From: Bacteroidetes bacterium CG2_30_32_10
Lineage (GTDB): Bacteria; Bacteroidota; Bacteroidia; Bacteroidales; CG2-30-32-10
Length of the DNA: 13,881 nt
Direction: 5' to 3'
Assembly (NCBI GenBank): GCA_001872995.1
Contig: MNXO01000162.1
Span: forward strand, 1-13,881
Shown one piece after another: positions 1 to 6,852 of the stretch (position 1 is its first letter; each line of letters starts with the position of its first letter). The translations under genes were made by a program, and so were the position numbers. The notes below the pieces were generated by a model. The model searched no databases, was not told the DNA's origin, and saw only the letters and a program-made list of their open reading frames with translations.

Positions 1-666
1 TGCCGTCAGAAAATTTACACACAAGTGGATGTGTTGGGTTTTGAATTTGAAATGGGGCTAACACCACAGTTTATTCAGGAACTCAAAGAGAAAGGCGTTG
101 TAGTTACGTTAAAATACATACCAAAAGATGTATTTGATAAAAGAGCAGTAGAAAAAGGGCAGGCAAAATTTTACGATGTAGCTTACTTAAATGCTAATGT
201 TAAAACAAAAAGTAAAACAATTACTGTTGAACTCACTAATTTTGTAACACACTACACCCAAGACGATATTGAAGAATTACAACAAAGCATGCGTACAGGT
301 AGCAAAGTACAAATTGAAGATGGTCAGATTTGGAAAATAGAAAAAGATAAAAACGGCATCATCGCTAAAACTTTGCTCACTGAAAACTGGTTCGATTGGA
401 TAGATTATTGGGCAATAGATTTCGATTACCTAAGCAAAAAGGAAATCATAAAAATTAAAAACGACAAAGGCGAAATCGAAGAACAATGGACTGGAAATTA
501 TTTGTTTGAAAACGAATGGCAAAGTTTCCGCACAAAAAAGAATTCAACGCTTGAATTTACAAGCATAGCCCACGAATACAAGAAATTGGGCATTTACAAA
601 GTAATGGTGAAAGTGGTAGATATTTTAGGAATCGACACGAGTAAAATAATTGAGATAAATATTTAG
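1..666 (+). CDS. C-terminal part of a type III Mod-like adenine-specific DNA methyltransferase (5' end outside window)
   Basis: The frame is open from base 1 to the TAA at 664-666 (221 codons), so the GTG at 25 is an internal codon and the true start lies to the left. No catalytic motif (DPPY or FxGxG) is in the visible part. The call rests on remembered resemblance of the tail to large site-specific DNA methyltransferases of the type III Mod kind: the segments VDVLGFEFEMGL near the left edge, LKYIPKDVFDKRAVEKGQ, WIDYWAIDFDY and NEWQSFRTKK are characteristic of that C-terminal region. Such enzymes methylate adenine N6 and usually work with a helicase/nuclease Res subunit. No Res gene follows here, so any partner must be upstream. 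The chain ends cleanly without frameshift. The family assignment is moderately sure; the specificity and whether the whole gene is intact cannot be seen. Confidence 0.6.
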   Translation, partial: CRQKIYTQVDVLGFEFEMGLTPQFIQELKEKGVVVTLKYIPKDVFDKRAVEKGQAKFYDVAYLNANVKTKSKTITVELTNFVTHYTQDDIEELQQSMRTGSKVQIEDGQIWKIEKDKNGIIAKTLLTENWFDWIDYWAIDFDYLSKKEIIKIKNDKGEIEEQWTGNYLFENEWQSFRTKKNSTLEFTSIAHEYKKLGIYKVMVKVVDILGIDTSKIIEINI

Positions 667-736
667 CCAACGCTTCTTAGTCAAGCCACAATTACCATTA
701 TTCAACTTATAAAATTGACAAGAAATAAAAACAAGA

Positions 737-765
737 ATTAAAACATTGTTTGTTTTAATATTTTT
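737..765 (+). terminator. AT-rich hairpin plus T-run between the methyltransferase gene and amrS
   Basis: A perfect 9-bp inverted repeat, ATTAAAACA (737-745) and TGTTTTAAT (751-759), encloses the loop TTGTT and is followed by A and five Ts (761-765). The layout is that of an intrinsic terminator for the upstream gene, but the stem has only one G-C pair. It also ends only 10-15 bases before the amrS start, so it could instead be an operator or a 5'-leader structure of amrS. Confidence 0.35.
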
Positions 766-775
766 CTAAACAAAA

Positions 776-1819
776 ATGAAAATTCAATACAACATAGCGT
801 ATTTTAAAAAGCATGGTAAAGAAGCTCTTTACTATCAAACAAAAGATAGTGTTGTATATTGTTCTCTTTGTCCAAACTACTGTGTTATCAATCTAAATAG
901 AAAAGGACTTTGTAAAAATAAAATCAATATTGAAGGAAAATTATTTACGCTTGCTTATGGCAATCCTTGTTCGGCTCAAATAGACCCTATCGAAAAAAAA
1001 CCTTTGTTTCATTATTTCCCTAAAAGCAGAGTTTTCTCTATTTCAACGGGAGGTTGCAATTTCAGTTGTTTAAATTGTCAAAACCACCACATATCGCAAG
1101 TTGGTGCTGATGAACTTGAAAATTATAATCTTACTCCCGAAAAGATTGTGGAAACTTGCATTACAAGCAATTGTCCAGCTATAGCATTAACATACACTGA
1201 GCCAACCGCTTTTTATGAATTTGCATTGGCAACAGCAAAAGTAGCTAAAGCAAACGGTTTGAAAACTATTCTGATTTCTAATGGCTATATAAACCAAGAG
1301 CCGTTGAAAGAACTTTCAAAATCTATAGATGCGGCTAATATTGATTTAAAAAGCTTTGACGACCATATTTATAAGAAATTATGTGGAGGAAGTCTTCAAC
1401 CAGTTTTAAACACAATAAAAACACTTAAAGAAAATAATATTTGGCTGGAAATTACCAATCTCATTATTCCCACTTGGAATGACGATATAGCTATGATTGA
1501 AAAAATGTGCCAATGGCTTATAGAAAACAAATTTGAAAACGTTCCTTTTCATTTTTCTCGTTTTTCGCCAAACTATAAACTTAACAACATTCCTTCTACG
1601 CCAATAAACACTTTGGAACAAGCAAAAAAAATTGCCATAGACGCTGGTATCAAATATGTTTATATTGGAAATGTATATGACACACATGCTGAAAACACTT
1701 TCTGTCCAAATTGCTCAAAAACTATTATTGAAAGAAAAGGATTTCGTGTGCTTAGAAATAATATCATTGAAGGTAAATGCTCTTTTTGCGGTGAAAATAT
1801 TGCAGGAGTATGGGAATAA
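776..1819 (+). CDS. amrS: AmmeMemoRadiSam-type radical SAM enzyme (AmrS)
   Basis: Radical S-adenosylmethionine enzyme of the PflA-like AmrS family, 347 residues, a normal full length. The radical SAM triad C94-x3-C98-x2-C101 (GGCNFSCLNCQN) binds the 4Fe-4S cluster. An N-terminal cysteine set (C29, C32, C36, C46; CxxCPNYC then GLCKN) is typical of this family. A C-terminal four-cysteine, zinc-ribbon-like pair (C310, C313 and C335, C338) ends the protein. In many genomes amrS travels with genes for a Memo-like protein and an AMMECR1-like protein, and the family takes its name from that association. Neither is next to this copy, and the substrate is not established from sequence. The ATG at 776 is the natural start, without a visible Shine-Dalgarno. 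The gene stands alone, convergent with the D12 methyltransferase. Confidence 0.9.
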   Translation: MKIQYNIAYFKKHGKEALYYQTKDSVVYCSLCPNYCVINLNRKGLCKNKINIEGKLFTLAYGNPCSAQIDPIEKKPLFHYFPKSRVFSISTGGCNFSCLNCQNHHISQVGADELENYNLTPEKIVETCITSNCPAIALTYTEPTAFYEFALATAKVAKANGLKTILISNGYINQEPLKELSKSIDAANIDLKSFDDHIYKKLCGGSLQPVLNTIKTLKENNIWLEITNLIIPTWNDDIAMIEKMCQWLIENKFENVPFHFSRFSPNYKLNNIPSTPINTLEQAKKIAIDAGIKYVYIGNVYDTHAENTFCPNCSKTIIERKGFRVLRNNIIEGKCSFCGENIAGVWE

Positions 1820-1836
1820 TTGTCCTAATCCTAAAC

Positions 1837-1860
1837 TAAAAAATTCTTTTTTATCTTTTT
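1837..1860. terminator. Possible bidirectional A/T hairpin terminator between convergent genes
   Basis: The 42-base gap between the convergent stops of amrS (1819) and the D12 methyltransferase (1862) holds a perfect 7-bp hairpin, TAAAAAA (1837-1843), loop TTC, TTTTTTA (1847-1853). It is followed on the plus strand by TC and eight Ts. The stem is purely A-T, so it is weak as a hairpin, but position and T-run fit transcription termination for amrS. Confidence 0.35.
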
Positions 1861-1861
1861 T

Positions 1862-2929
1862 TTAAACACATTCAACATAATGCAAATATTCAACAACAGC
1901 AATTGCTTTGTGATTTCTATTTTCGTTGGTATCCGCTTTAAATCTGTTGTAGTGTTTTGTAAACAGCCCATATTTGCCCCTTTTAGACATAATCGTTTTT
2001 ATTTCTAGCGGAGACATTAAACCCTCATTATTGTAACTTAAAAATATATAGTTCACTTTTGCCTTTTGAATGATGTTTTCAAAAGAAATTAATACCTCTT
2101 TTTGTTGTGAGAACTTTGATTTTTGATTTGCATAGTCTCTAAGTCCTGTTTTCCCTTTAATTATCGGATTATCATATTTTGCTATTGTTTCTAATAAATG
2201 ATAATTTGGCGCATATTGTCGGTGATTATAAGGAGGGTCTATATACAAAACGTCTCCTTCTACTTTATTTATAAGAGTTTCTGCATCTTCATTATAAACA
2301 AAGTGTTCTACGTCATTATAAATAAAGCAAGCGGGAGTCATCATCAAGTTTTTTTGAGCCGATGACTTCAACTTTTTTAAAAATGCCCCATACACAGAGG
2401 CGGTATTTGCTACTTTATCAATATTTTCAATTAAAGTTGCAAGCAAAAAATAGTATTCATTATCATTGATGAGTTCTTTTACTTTCCATTCTTCAATTTT
2501 AGTTCTTATGGCATCTGCTTTCTTTCCATTTGCATCAGAAAAATATTGCCTTTCAAATGCTTTGTTGGCAGTAGCACCTAAACAATAATTTTTATATATA
2601 AAACCTTCAATACCATTAATATTGTCTAAAAAATCACAGACCAGTCTTGCCCTATTTTCAATGTTCTTATTTTTAAATACTTCAATTTCATTGATTAAAT
2701 TGTTAAATTTCAATATTTGATGATTTCCAATATAATTTTTATTTAGTACGTAACTATAATATTGTAGGTCATTTGCAATAATTGTATGACCTAGTTTTTT
2801 AAAGTGTTGCCCCACTATTCCAGTACCCGCAAATAAATCAAGAAAAGTAAATTTCTTTTGAGCAACAACCTGATAAATAGATTGTTCAATAAACGCAAGC
2901 AAAGATTTTTTAGATCCTATATAATTCAT
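1862..2929 (-). CDS. D12-class adenine-specific DNA methyltransferase (solitary)
   Basis: N6-adenine DNA methyltransferase of the alpha (D12) group, 355 residues. The order of motifs is X at the extreme N-terminus (NYIGSKKSLL, residues 2-11), I for SAM binding (FLDLFAGTG, residues 29-37, followed by an acidic NDL at 54-56), the helical target-recognition region in the middle, and catalytic motif IV DPPY at 231-234, within YIDPPYNHRQYAPNYH. All key residues are present, so the enzyme should be active. No restriction endonuclease lies beside it, which points to an orphan methyltransferase or to a partner elsewhere. It starts 27 bases after the stop of the secreted-protein gene on the same strand, with no obvious promoter in the gap, so it is probably the second gene of that transcript. 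The target site cannot be read from the sequence. Confidence 0.88.
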   Translation of the reverse strand: MNYIGSKKSLLAFIEQSIYQVVAQKKFTFLDLFAGTGIVGQHFKKLGHTIIANDLQYYSYVLNKNYIGNHQILKFNNLINEIEVFKNKNIENRARLVCDFLDNINGIEGFIYKNYCLGATANKAFERQYFSDANGKKADAIRTKIEEWKVKELINDNEYYFLLATLIENIDKVANTASVYGAFLKKLKSSAQKNLMMTPACFIYNDVEHFVYNEDAETLINKVEGDVLYIDPPYNHRQYAPNYHLLETIAKYDNPIIKGKTGLRDYANQKSKFSQQKEVLISFENIIQKAKVNYIFLSYNNEGLMSPLEIKTIMSKRGKYGLFTKHYNRFKADTNENRNHKAIAVVEYLHYVECV

Positions 2930-2956
2930 TAAATCTATAATTTAGAATAATTCCTG

Positions 2957-3640
2957 TTATTTGTAATACTCGCTAGTTTTATATTGTTTAGCACTACTTT
3001 TCCATTTATTATTTTTCAAAATACGGGTTGTAACAGTTACAAAATCTCCTAATTGGGCATCTTTTTCTACTTCATAAACTTTTACCAATCCTATTTGAGA
3101 AATAACTTCATATTCGGTGTAAATGTGCCAACAACAGCCAGATTTACCATAGGTAATAATTCTTTTCCTTTTGTGGTCTGTTTGGAACATCCCCAGATTT
3201 TCAACTGCCAATGTTGTAAGTTCTTCACTTAACTCAAATTTTTTGTTTATACTATTATACACATAAATATCATAAGAAGGTCCGCCATAACTGCTGTTGT
3301 TTCCGTTTCGAATGGCAAGATCTTCAGCACCATCAAAATTGAAATCATCAAATATGAATGGACTTTGTTCGCCATAGAGTTCAATAATATTAACCGTTAA
3401 ACTCTGTGTAGAATCAATATAAAAATATAAATCTTCAGTAGCTAATGTTTGAAATGGTAGATTTGATTTTTTATTAATAAGTTCGATGGTTCCTTTTCCT
3501 TCGCAAGTGCCATCGAGGCAGTTTTCAACTGTTATTACTGCCGAATAGTTTTCTGAGCCTTTGTTTAATATAAATGTTCGTTGCCCAAAGCATAAGGTTG
3601 TTAATAGACATATTAAAGATAAAAAAGTAATTTGTTTCAT
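2957..3640 (-). CDS. Secreted XAC2610-related / FG-GAP-like protein
   Basis: A 227-residue exported protein of unknown function. It begins with a signal peptide (charged MKQ, hydrophobic core to about residue 18, likely cleavage at FG-Q near 19-20, a common Bacteroidota pattern). The cysteine at 17 does not sit in a good lipobox, so a lipoprotein is unlikely. At 97-107 lies FDDFNFDGAED, a DxNxDGxxD calcium-loop-like motif (D99, N101, D103, D107) shared with FG-GAP repeats, followed by a YGGPSYDIYVYN segment at 118-129. This combination is what I associate with XAC2610-family proteins. Cysteines at 41 and 46, and CC within a GKSGCCWHIY segment further on, may form disulfides. It is the first gene of a likely two-gene unit with the methyltransferase; that pairing has no evident functional logic. 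Confidence 0.65.
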   Translation of the reverse strand: MKQITFLSLICLLTTLCFGQRTFILNKGSENYSAVITVENCLDGTCEGKGTIELINKKSNLPFQTLATEDLYFYIDSTQSLTVNIIELYGEQSPFIFDDFNFDGAEDLAIRNGNNSSYGGPSYDIYVYNSINKKFELSEELTTLAVENLGMFQTDHKRKRIITYGKSGCCWHIYTEYEVISQIGLVKVYEVEKDAQLGDFVTVTTRILKNNKWKSSAKQYKTSEYYK

Positions 3641-3687
3641 TTATTCGTTTTAATGTTTTTTTAAATCAACTTCAATTAATAAGAAAA

Positions 3688-3715
3688 CAAAATTAGTCCT
3701 TTTTTTTGCACTCAA
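3688..3715 (-). promoter_or_regulatory. Bacteroidota-type promoter for the secreted protein / D12 unit
   Basis: On the minus strand a TTG (3715-3713) is followed after 17 bases by TAATTTTG (3695-3688), an exact match to the Bacteroidota -7 element TAnnTTTG. Transcription would start near 3681, giving a leader of about 40 bases before the ATG at 3640. Confidence 0.6.
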
Positions 3716-3746
3716 TTTGCTTATTTTATTTATAAAATTATAGTTA

Positions 3747-3775
3747 TTTGAAGTAGCAAAAATATTTTACTTTTA
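3747..3775 (+). promoter_or_regulatory. Bacteroidota-type promoter for the ECF sigma operon
   Basis: TTTG (3747-3750), a 17-base spacer and TACTTTTA (3768-3775) match the -33/-7 pattern with a final A in place of G. The predicted start, near 3782, gives a leader of about 20 bases. The element lies back to back with the minus-strand promoter at 3688-3715, so the two genes form a divergent pair in a 161-base gap. Autoregulation by the ECF factor would need a different element, which cannot be recognised here. Confidence 0.5.
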
Positions 3776-3801
3776 CGGCATCACAAATTTAGCAAAAATT
3801 T

Positions 3802-4344
3802 ATGTCTGAACTATCTGATAAAGAAATACTCGATTTATTTAATAGCAATCCCAATTATGCCTTTAATTTGTTGGTAAATAAATTTCAAAAGCAGATATAT
3901 TGGCACGTTCGGCGAATTGTAATCGACCACGATGACGCCAATGATGTGGTTCAAAACACATTTATTAAAATTTGGCGTAATATTAGCGATTTTAGAAACG
4001 AATCTAAACTATACACTTGGATTTACCGCATTGCCACTAACGAATCTATCACATTTTTAAAACAAAAAAGGTCATTATTTTTTATTCCTCTTATCAATGT
4101 AGAAAAAGAGCTTTCTAATAAAATAGATGATACTCATTTTTTTAGTGGCGATGAAATTCAAAAGAAATTGCAAAAAGCAATTCTCTGTTTACCCCAGAAA
4201 CAACGCATCGTTTTTAATATGAAATATTACGACAATATGAAATATGAAGACATGGAAGAAATTTTGGGAACGTCTATTGGTGCCCTCAAAGCTTCTTATC
4301 ATATTGCTGTTAAAAAAATTGAAAAATATTTAACCGAACATTAA
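3802..4344 (+). CDS. ECF-family RNA polymerase sigma factor (first of two in the window)
   Basis: A 180-residue group 4 (extracytoplasmic function) sigma factor. Region 2 spans about residues 20-88 (DDANDVVQNTFIKIWRN at 44-60, then YTWIYRIATNESITFLKQKR at 71-90). Region 4 spans about 120-176 (LPQKQRIVFNMKYYDNM at 130-146, then EEILGTSIGALKASYHIAVK forming the helix-turn-helix). There is no region 1 or 3. It would direct RNA polymerase to a small regulon. It is the first gene of a three-gene run with a membrane protein (gap 41 bases) and a Spy-like periplasmic protein. That order is the standard Bacteroidota arrangement for a membrane-signal-controlled sigma factor, so envelope stress control is likely but inferred from context. 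Confidence 0.92.
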   Translation: MSELSDKEILDLFNSNPNYAFNLLVNKFQKQIYWHVRRIVIDHDDANDVVQNTFIKIWRNISDFRNESKLYTWIYRIATNESITFLKQKRSLFFIPLINVEKELSNKIDDTHFFSGDEIQKKLQKAILCLPQKQRIVFNMKYYDNMKYEDMEEILGTSIGALKASYHIAVKKIEKYLTEH

Positions 4345-4385
4345 ACCTTTTCAAAATTAATTAGTCCTAATACTAAAAATCAGTA

Positions 4386-4901
4386 ATGATGAAAGAAAAC
4401 AACATAAATAGCGATACATCCAACGAAATTATTGATAATACAGCACCTTTATTGTCAAATATTAATAAAAACAATGGGTTTGTGGTTCCTGATAGATACT
4501 TTGAGCAATTATCATCCAAAATTCAACAGCAATGTGTTAATTCATCAAAAGAAAGTTGGATAAAATCTATTTTATTTTCATTTGCTAAACCAAAATATAT
4601 TTTACGCTATTCGTTCACCCTTGTATTATTGGTTTTAGGAGCTTATTTCTTATTGCAAATCAACAATAGCAGCACAAATACGAAAGGCATCTCAAGTTAT
4701 TCTTTTAATGAACAAGATACAATCTCTGACTTGATTGTTAATGAAGAGATAGATGAAACGGAACTTACTGATGCACTTGCCAATAATTCGGAAATCGAAT
4801 TACAACCAATTAATACTATTGATAATTCTCAGCTAAATAGTAATGATATTATTAATTACTTAATAGAAGATAGTGAAGATAACAATGATTATATTTATTA
4901 A
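4386..4901 (+). CDS. Single-pass membrane protein, probable regulator (anti-sigma-like) of the ECF factor
   Basis: A 171-residue protein with a polar N-terminus, one transmembrane helix at about 73-91 (hydrophobic run ending GAYFLLQI) and an acidic, Asn-rich C-terminal half. This predicts N-in topology with the tail in the periplasm. Residues 30-42 read NGFVVPDRYFEQL, matching the motif GFxVPxxYFexL often seen in Bacteroidota membrane proteins encoded next to ECF sigma genes. No zinc-binding anti-sigma motif (HxxxCxxC) is present. Anti-sigma activity is therefore inferred from position, size and topology. Two ATGs in tandem (4386, 4389) make the exact start ambiguous by one residue. The next gene begins 12 bases after its stop, so co-translation is likely. 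Confidence 0.7.
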   Translation: MMKENNINSDTSNEIIDNTAPLLSNINKNNGFVVPDRYFEQLSSKIQQQCVNSSKESWIKSILFSFAKPKYILRYSFTLVLLVLGAYFLLQINNSSTNTKGISSYSFNEQDTISDLIVNEEIDETELTDALANNSEIELQPINTIDNSQLNSNDIINYLIEDSEDNNDYIY

Positions 4902-4913
4902 CCTTTAAAACGA

Positions 4914-5402
4914 ATGATTATGAAAACAGTAATGATTAAAAAGAAATCAATTAAAATGTTAGCCGCAGCATTAATCGTGGTAACAAGTATCAATTTTGCT
5001 TTTTCGCAGAAAGGTCCTAATTACGAGAAAAAGAAAGAGATGATAGAAACCCAAAAAGTGGCATTTATTACTAAATACTTAGATTTATCAACCACCGAAG
5101 CACAAAACTTCTGGCCTGTTTACAATCAATATGTATCTGCAAAAGAAACGCTTATTGCCAAACATAAAGGGAATATTATTAACAAAAAGGTGGATGAAAT
5201 GACCGATGCAGAAGCTGAAACATTAGTAAATCAACAAATAGTTCAAGCACAAGAAATGCTTGACATACGAAAGACTTATTTATTGAAATACAAAGAAGTG
5301 CTTCCTATTAAAAAGTTAGCAAAATTGAATGAAGCAGAGCGAGAATTTAAAAAGAGTTTACTTAAGCAAATAAAAGAAAACAATAATCCTAAAAATAAAT
5401 AA
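4914..5402 (+). CDS. Spy/CpxP-like periplasmic protein ('sensor of ECF-type sigma factor' type)
   Basis: A small exported, mostly helical, highly charged protein of up to 162 residues. The signal peptide has a KKKSIK start and a hydrophobic core at about 15-30 (MLAAALIVVTSINFAFS), with cleavage near 31-33. The mature part has the segment AFITKYLDLSTTEAQNFWPV (50-69), the family's signature of a short helix, LdLsxxEAqxFWPvYNxY, followed by long amphipathic helices with many Lys and Glu. In Flavobacteria and relatives such proteins follow an ECF sigma gene and are named sensors of it. Spy/CpxP relatives bind unfolded proteins in the periplasm. Three in-frame ATGs (4914, 4920, 4932) are possible; the signal peptide is complete from any of them and 4920 or 4932 would give a more typical length. 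It is the last gene of the sigma operon and is followed by a clear terminator. Confidence 0.8.
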   Translation: MIMKTVMIKKKSIKMLAAALIVVTSINFAFSQKGPNYEKKKEMIETQKVAFITKYLDLSTTEAQNFWPVYNQYVSAKETLIAKHKGNIINKKVDEMTDAEAETLVNQQIVQAQEMLDIRKTYLLKYKEVLPIKKLAKLNEAEREFKKSLLKQIKENNNPKNK

Positions 5403-5408
5403 GAAATT

Positions 5409-5475
5409 GCCACTGATTCGATATTTGAAAGAACACATTTTTTTAAATAACCGAATCGGTGGCTTTTTATTTTGC
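5409..5475 (+). terminator. Long-loop intrinsic terminator of the ECF sigma operon, possibly bidirectional
   Basis: GCCACTGATTCG (5409-5420) pairs with CGAATCGGTGGC (5452-5463) in a 12-bp stem with one G-T wobble. It is followed by TTTTTATTTT. The 31-base loop can close further by TATTT (5422-5426) with AAATA (5445-5449). It begins 6 bases after the stop of the Spy-like gene. On the other strand the same stem follows the trmD stop (5484) and ends in a T-rich tail, so it may serve both operons. Confidence 0.85.
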
Positions 5476-5483
5476 TTCTTAAT

Positions 5484-6167
5484 TTATTGTTCCTCTGACA
5501 TTAGGTTTGGTCTTCGCAATGCTGTTCTTTCTAAAGCTTTTTGCATTTTCCATTTTTGAATTTCTTTATCGTTCCCTGATAATAATATTTCAGGCACTTT
5601 CATTTCTTTATAATTAGCAGGACGAGTATAAACAGGAGGAGATAAAAGATTATTTTGAAAAGAGTCTGATAGTGCAGACGTTTCATCATTTAAAACGCCA
5701 GGAATAATACGAATAATAGAATCGCACAAAACGGCAGCTGCAAGTTCGCCACCAGACAAAACATAATCTCCAATTGAAATTTCTTTAGTGATATATGCTT
5801 CCCTAATTCTTTCGTCAATTCCTTTGTAATGACCGCATAAAATAATGATGTTCTCGAATGTTGAAATATGATTAGCCATTGCTTGATTAAGGAGTTCCCC
5901 ATCGGGGCTCATATATATTATTTCATTGTAAGCTCTTTCTGATTTTAATTTTTCTATGCAAAGAGCAATGGGTTCAATCATCATCACCATTCCAGCGCCT
6001 CCGCCAAAGGCATAATCATCCACATTTTTGTTTTTTGTAGTTGAATAGTCTCTAATGTTGTGAATAAATATTTCAACAATTCCTTTGTTTTGTGCTCTTT
6101 TAACAATTGAATGTCCAAAAGGGCTTTCAAACATTTCGGGAAATATGGTAAGGATGTCTATTCGCAT
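5484..6167 (-). CDS. trmD: tRNA (guanine-N1-)-methyltransferase TrmD
   Basis: SPOUT-class enzyme that methylates G37 next to the anticodon in tRNAs reading CNN/CGG-type codons, preventing +1 frameshifting. Its 227 residues are a normal length for the phylum. Recognisable segments are RIDILTIFPEMF at the N-terminus, DDYAFGGGAGMVM at 50-62, the trefoil-knot SAM-binding segments IILCGHYKGIDERI (108-121) and SIGDYVLSGGELA (131-143), DSF at 168-170 with the presumed catalytic aspartate, and a C-terminal tRNA-binding domain ending RRPNLM. The knot reads GHYKG where E. coli has GRYEG. It lies 73 bases after the second sigma gene on the same strand and has no clear promoter of its own, so it may be transcribed with that gene. 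It is convergent with the ECF operon. Confidence 0.97.
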   Translation of the reverse strand: MRIDILTIFPEMFESPFGHSIVKRAQNKGIVEIFIHNIRDYSTTKNKNVDDYAFGGGAGMVMMIEPIALCIEKLKSERAYNEIIYMSPDGELLNQAMANHISTFENIIILCGHYKGIDERIREAYITKEISIGDYVLSGGELAAAVLCDSIIRIIPGVLNDETSALSDSFQNNLLSPPVYTRPANYKEMKVPEILLSGNDKEIQKWKMQKALERTALRRPNLMSEEQ

Positions 6168-6240
6168 TTGTTATTAATAGTCTTCTTTAACCCAATTGGT
6201 TTTTTTGTGTTTAAAAACAAGAAAAGCAGCTAAAGTAAAA

Positions 6241-6852
6241 TTAAAAATTTCCTTTAGCATCTTTAAGCACGTTACAAAGAAATTCTCTTGCCCTAAACAA
6301 TTGAGCTTTAACAGTACCCAAAGGCATATTTAATTCGGCAGCAATTTCTTCGTAAGAAAATTCTTTAAAGTAACGTAATTCAATAAGGGTACGGTATTTG
6401 GGTTTAAGTTTTTCAACAAGTTCATGCATCAGCTTTATTTTTTGCTTTTTCATGAATTTTTCTTCTGGGTCAAGTCCTTTACACGGTATATTCTGAGCTA
6501 TGTCGCTACCAAAGTTATCGTCAATAGGGACATCGATGGAAAAAGTATTTTTTTTCTTTTTGCGAATAAAGTCTATACAATTATTAGAAGCTATTTTAAA
6601 TAGCCAAGTGCTAAATGCAAAATCGGGAGTATATTGATGTAAGTTTTTAAAGGCTTTTCCGAATGTTTCTAAAGTAAGGTCATCGGCATCGTCTTGGTTG
6701 TTAGTCATTTTTAGAAGCATAAAATAAATAGAATCCTTATAGTAGCCCATTAGCTCTGCATAGGCTTTTTGGTTACCAGTTTCCATAGCCATACGAACCA
6801 ATTTATAATCTCGTAATGCTTTCTCGGTAAAATGTGAGCCTATTTCTTCCAT
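6241..6852 (-). CDS. ECF-family RNA polymerase sigma factor (second of two)
   Basis: A 203-residue sigma-70 family factor of the ECF type. Region 2 covers about residues 28-98 (DDADDLTLETFGKAFKN at 54-70, STWLFKIASNNCIDFIRKKK at 81-100). A poorly conserved linker runs to about 135. Region 4 covers 140-195 (LKPKYRTLIELRYFKEFSYE, then a helix-turn-helix AAELNMPLGTVKAQLFRARE at 171-190). It resembles the housekeeping-like ECF factor often found beside a glycosyltransferase in Bacteroidota more than a FecI-type factor. Its ATG lies inside the 3' end of the glycosyltransferase gene (13-base overlap), so the two are translationally coupled and share the promoter near 8032-8060. No anti-sigma gene is adjacent, which suggests regulation by expression level. 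Its target genes are unknown. Confidence 0.9.
   Translation of the reverse strand: MEEIGSHFTEKALRDYKLVRMAMETGNQKAYAELMGYYKDSIYFMLLKMTNNQDDADDLTLETFGKAFKNLHQYTPDFAFSTWLFKIASNNCIDFIRKKKKNTFSIDVPIDDNFGSDIAQNIPCKGLDPEEKFMKKQKIKLMHELVEKLKPKYRTLIELRYFKEFSYEEIAAELNMPLGTVKAQLFRAREFLCNVLKDAKGNF

Noticed and set aside
25..666. GTG at 25 as the real start of the first gene
   Set aside because: The frame continues without a stop to base 1 and the conserved region begins before it, so the gene enters from outside the window.
715..752. TTGACA (715-720) with TTTG (749-752) as an amrS promoter
   Set aside because: The spacing (about 27 bases to the start of an imperfect -7 element) is outside the usual range and the TA of the -7 element is absent.
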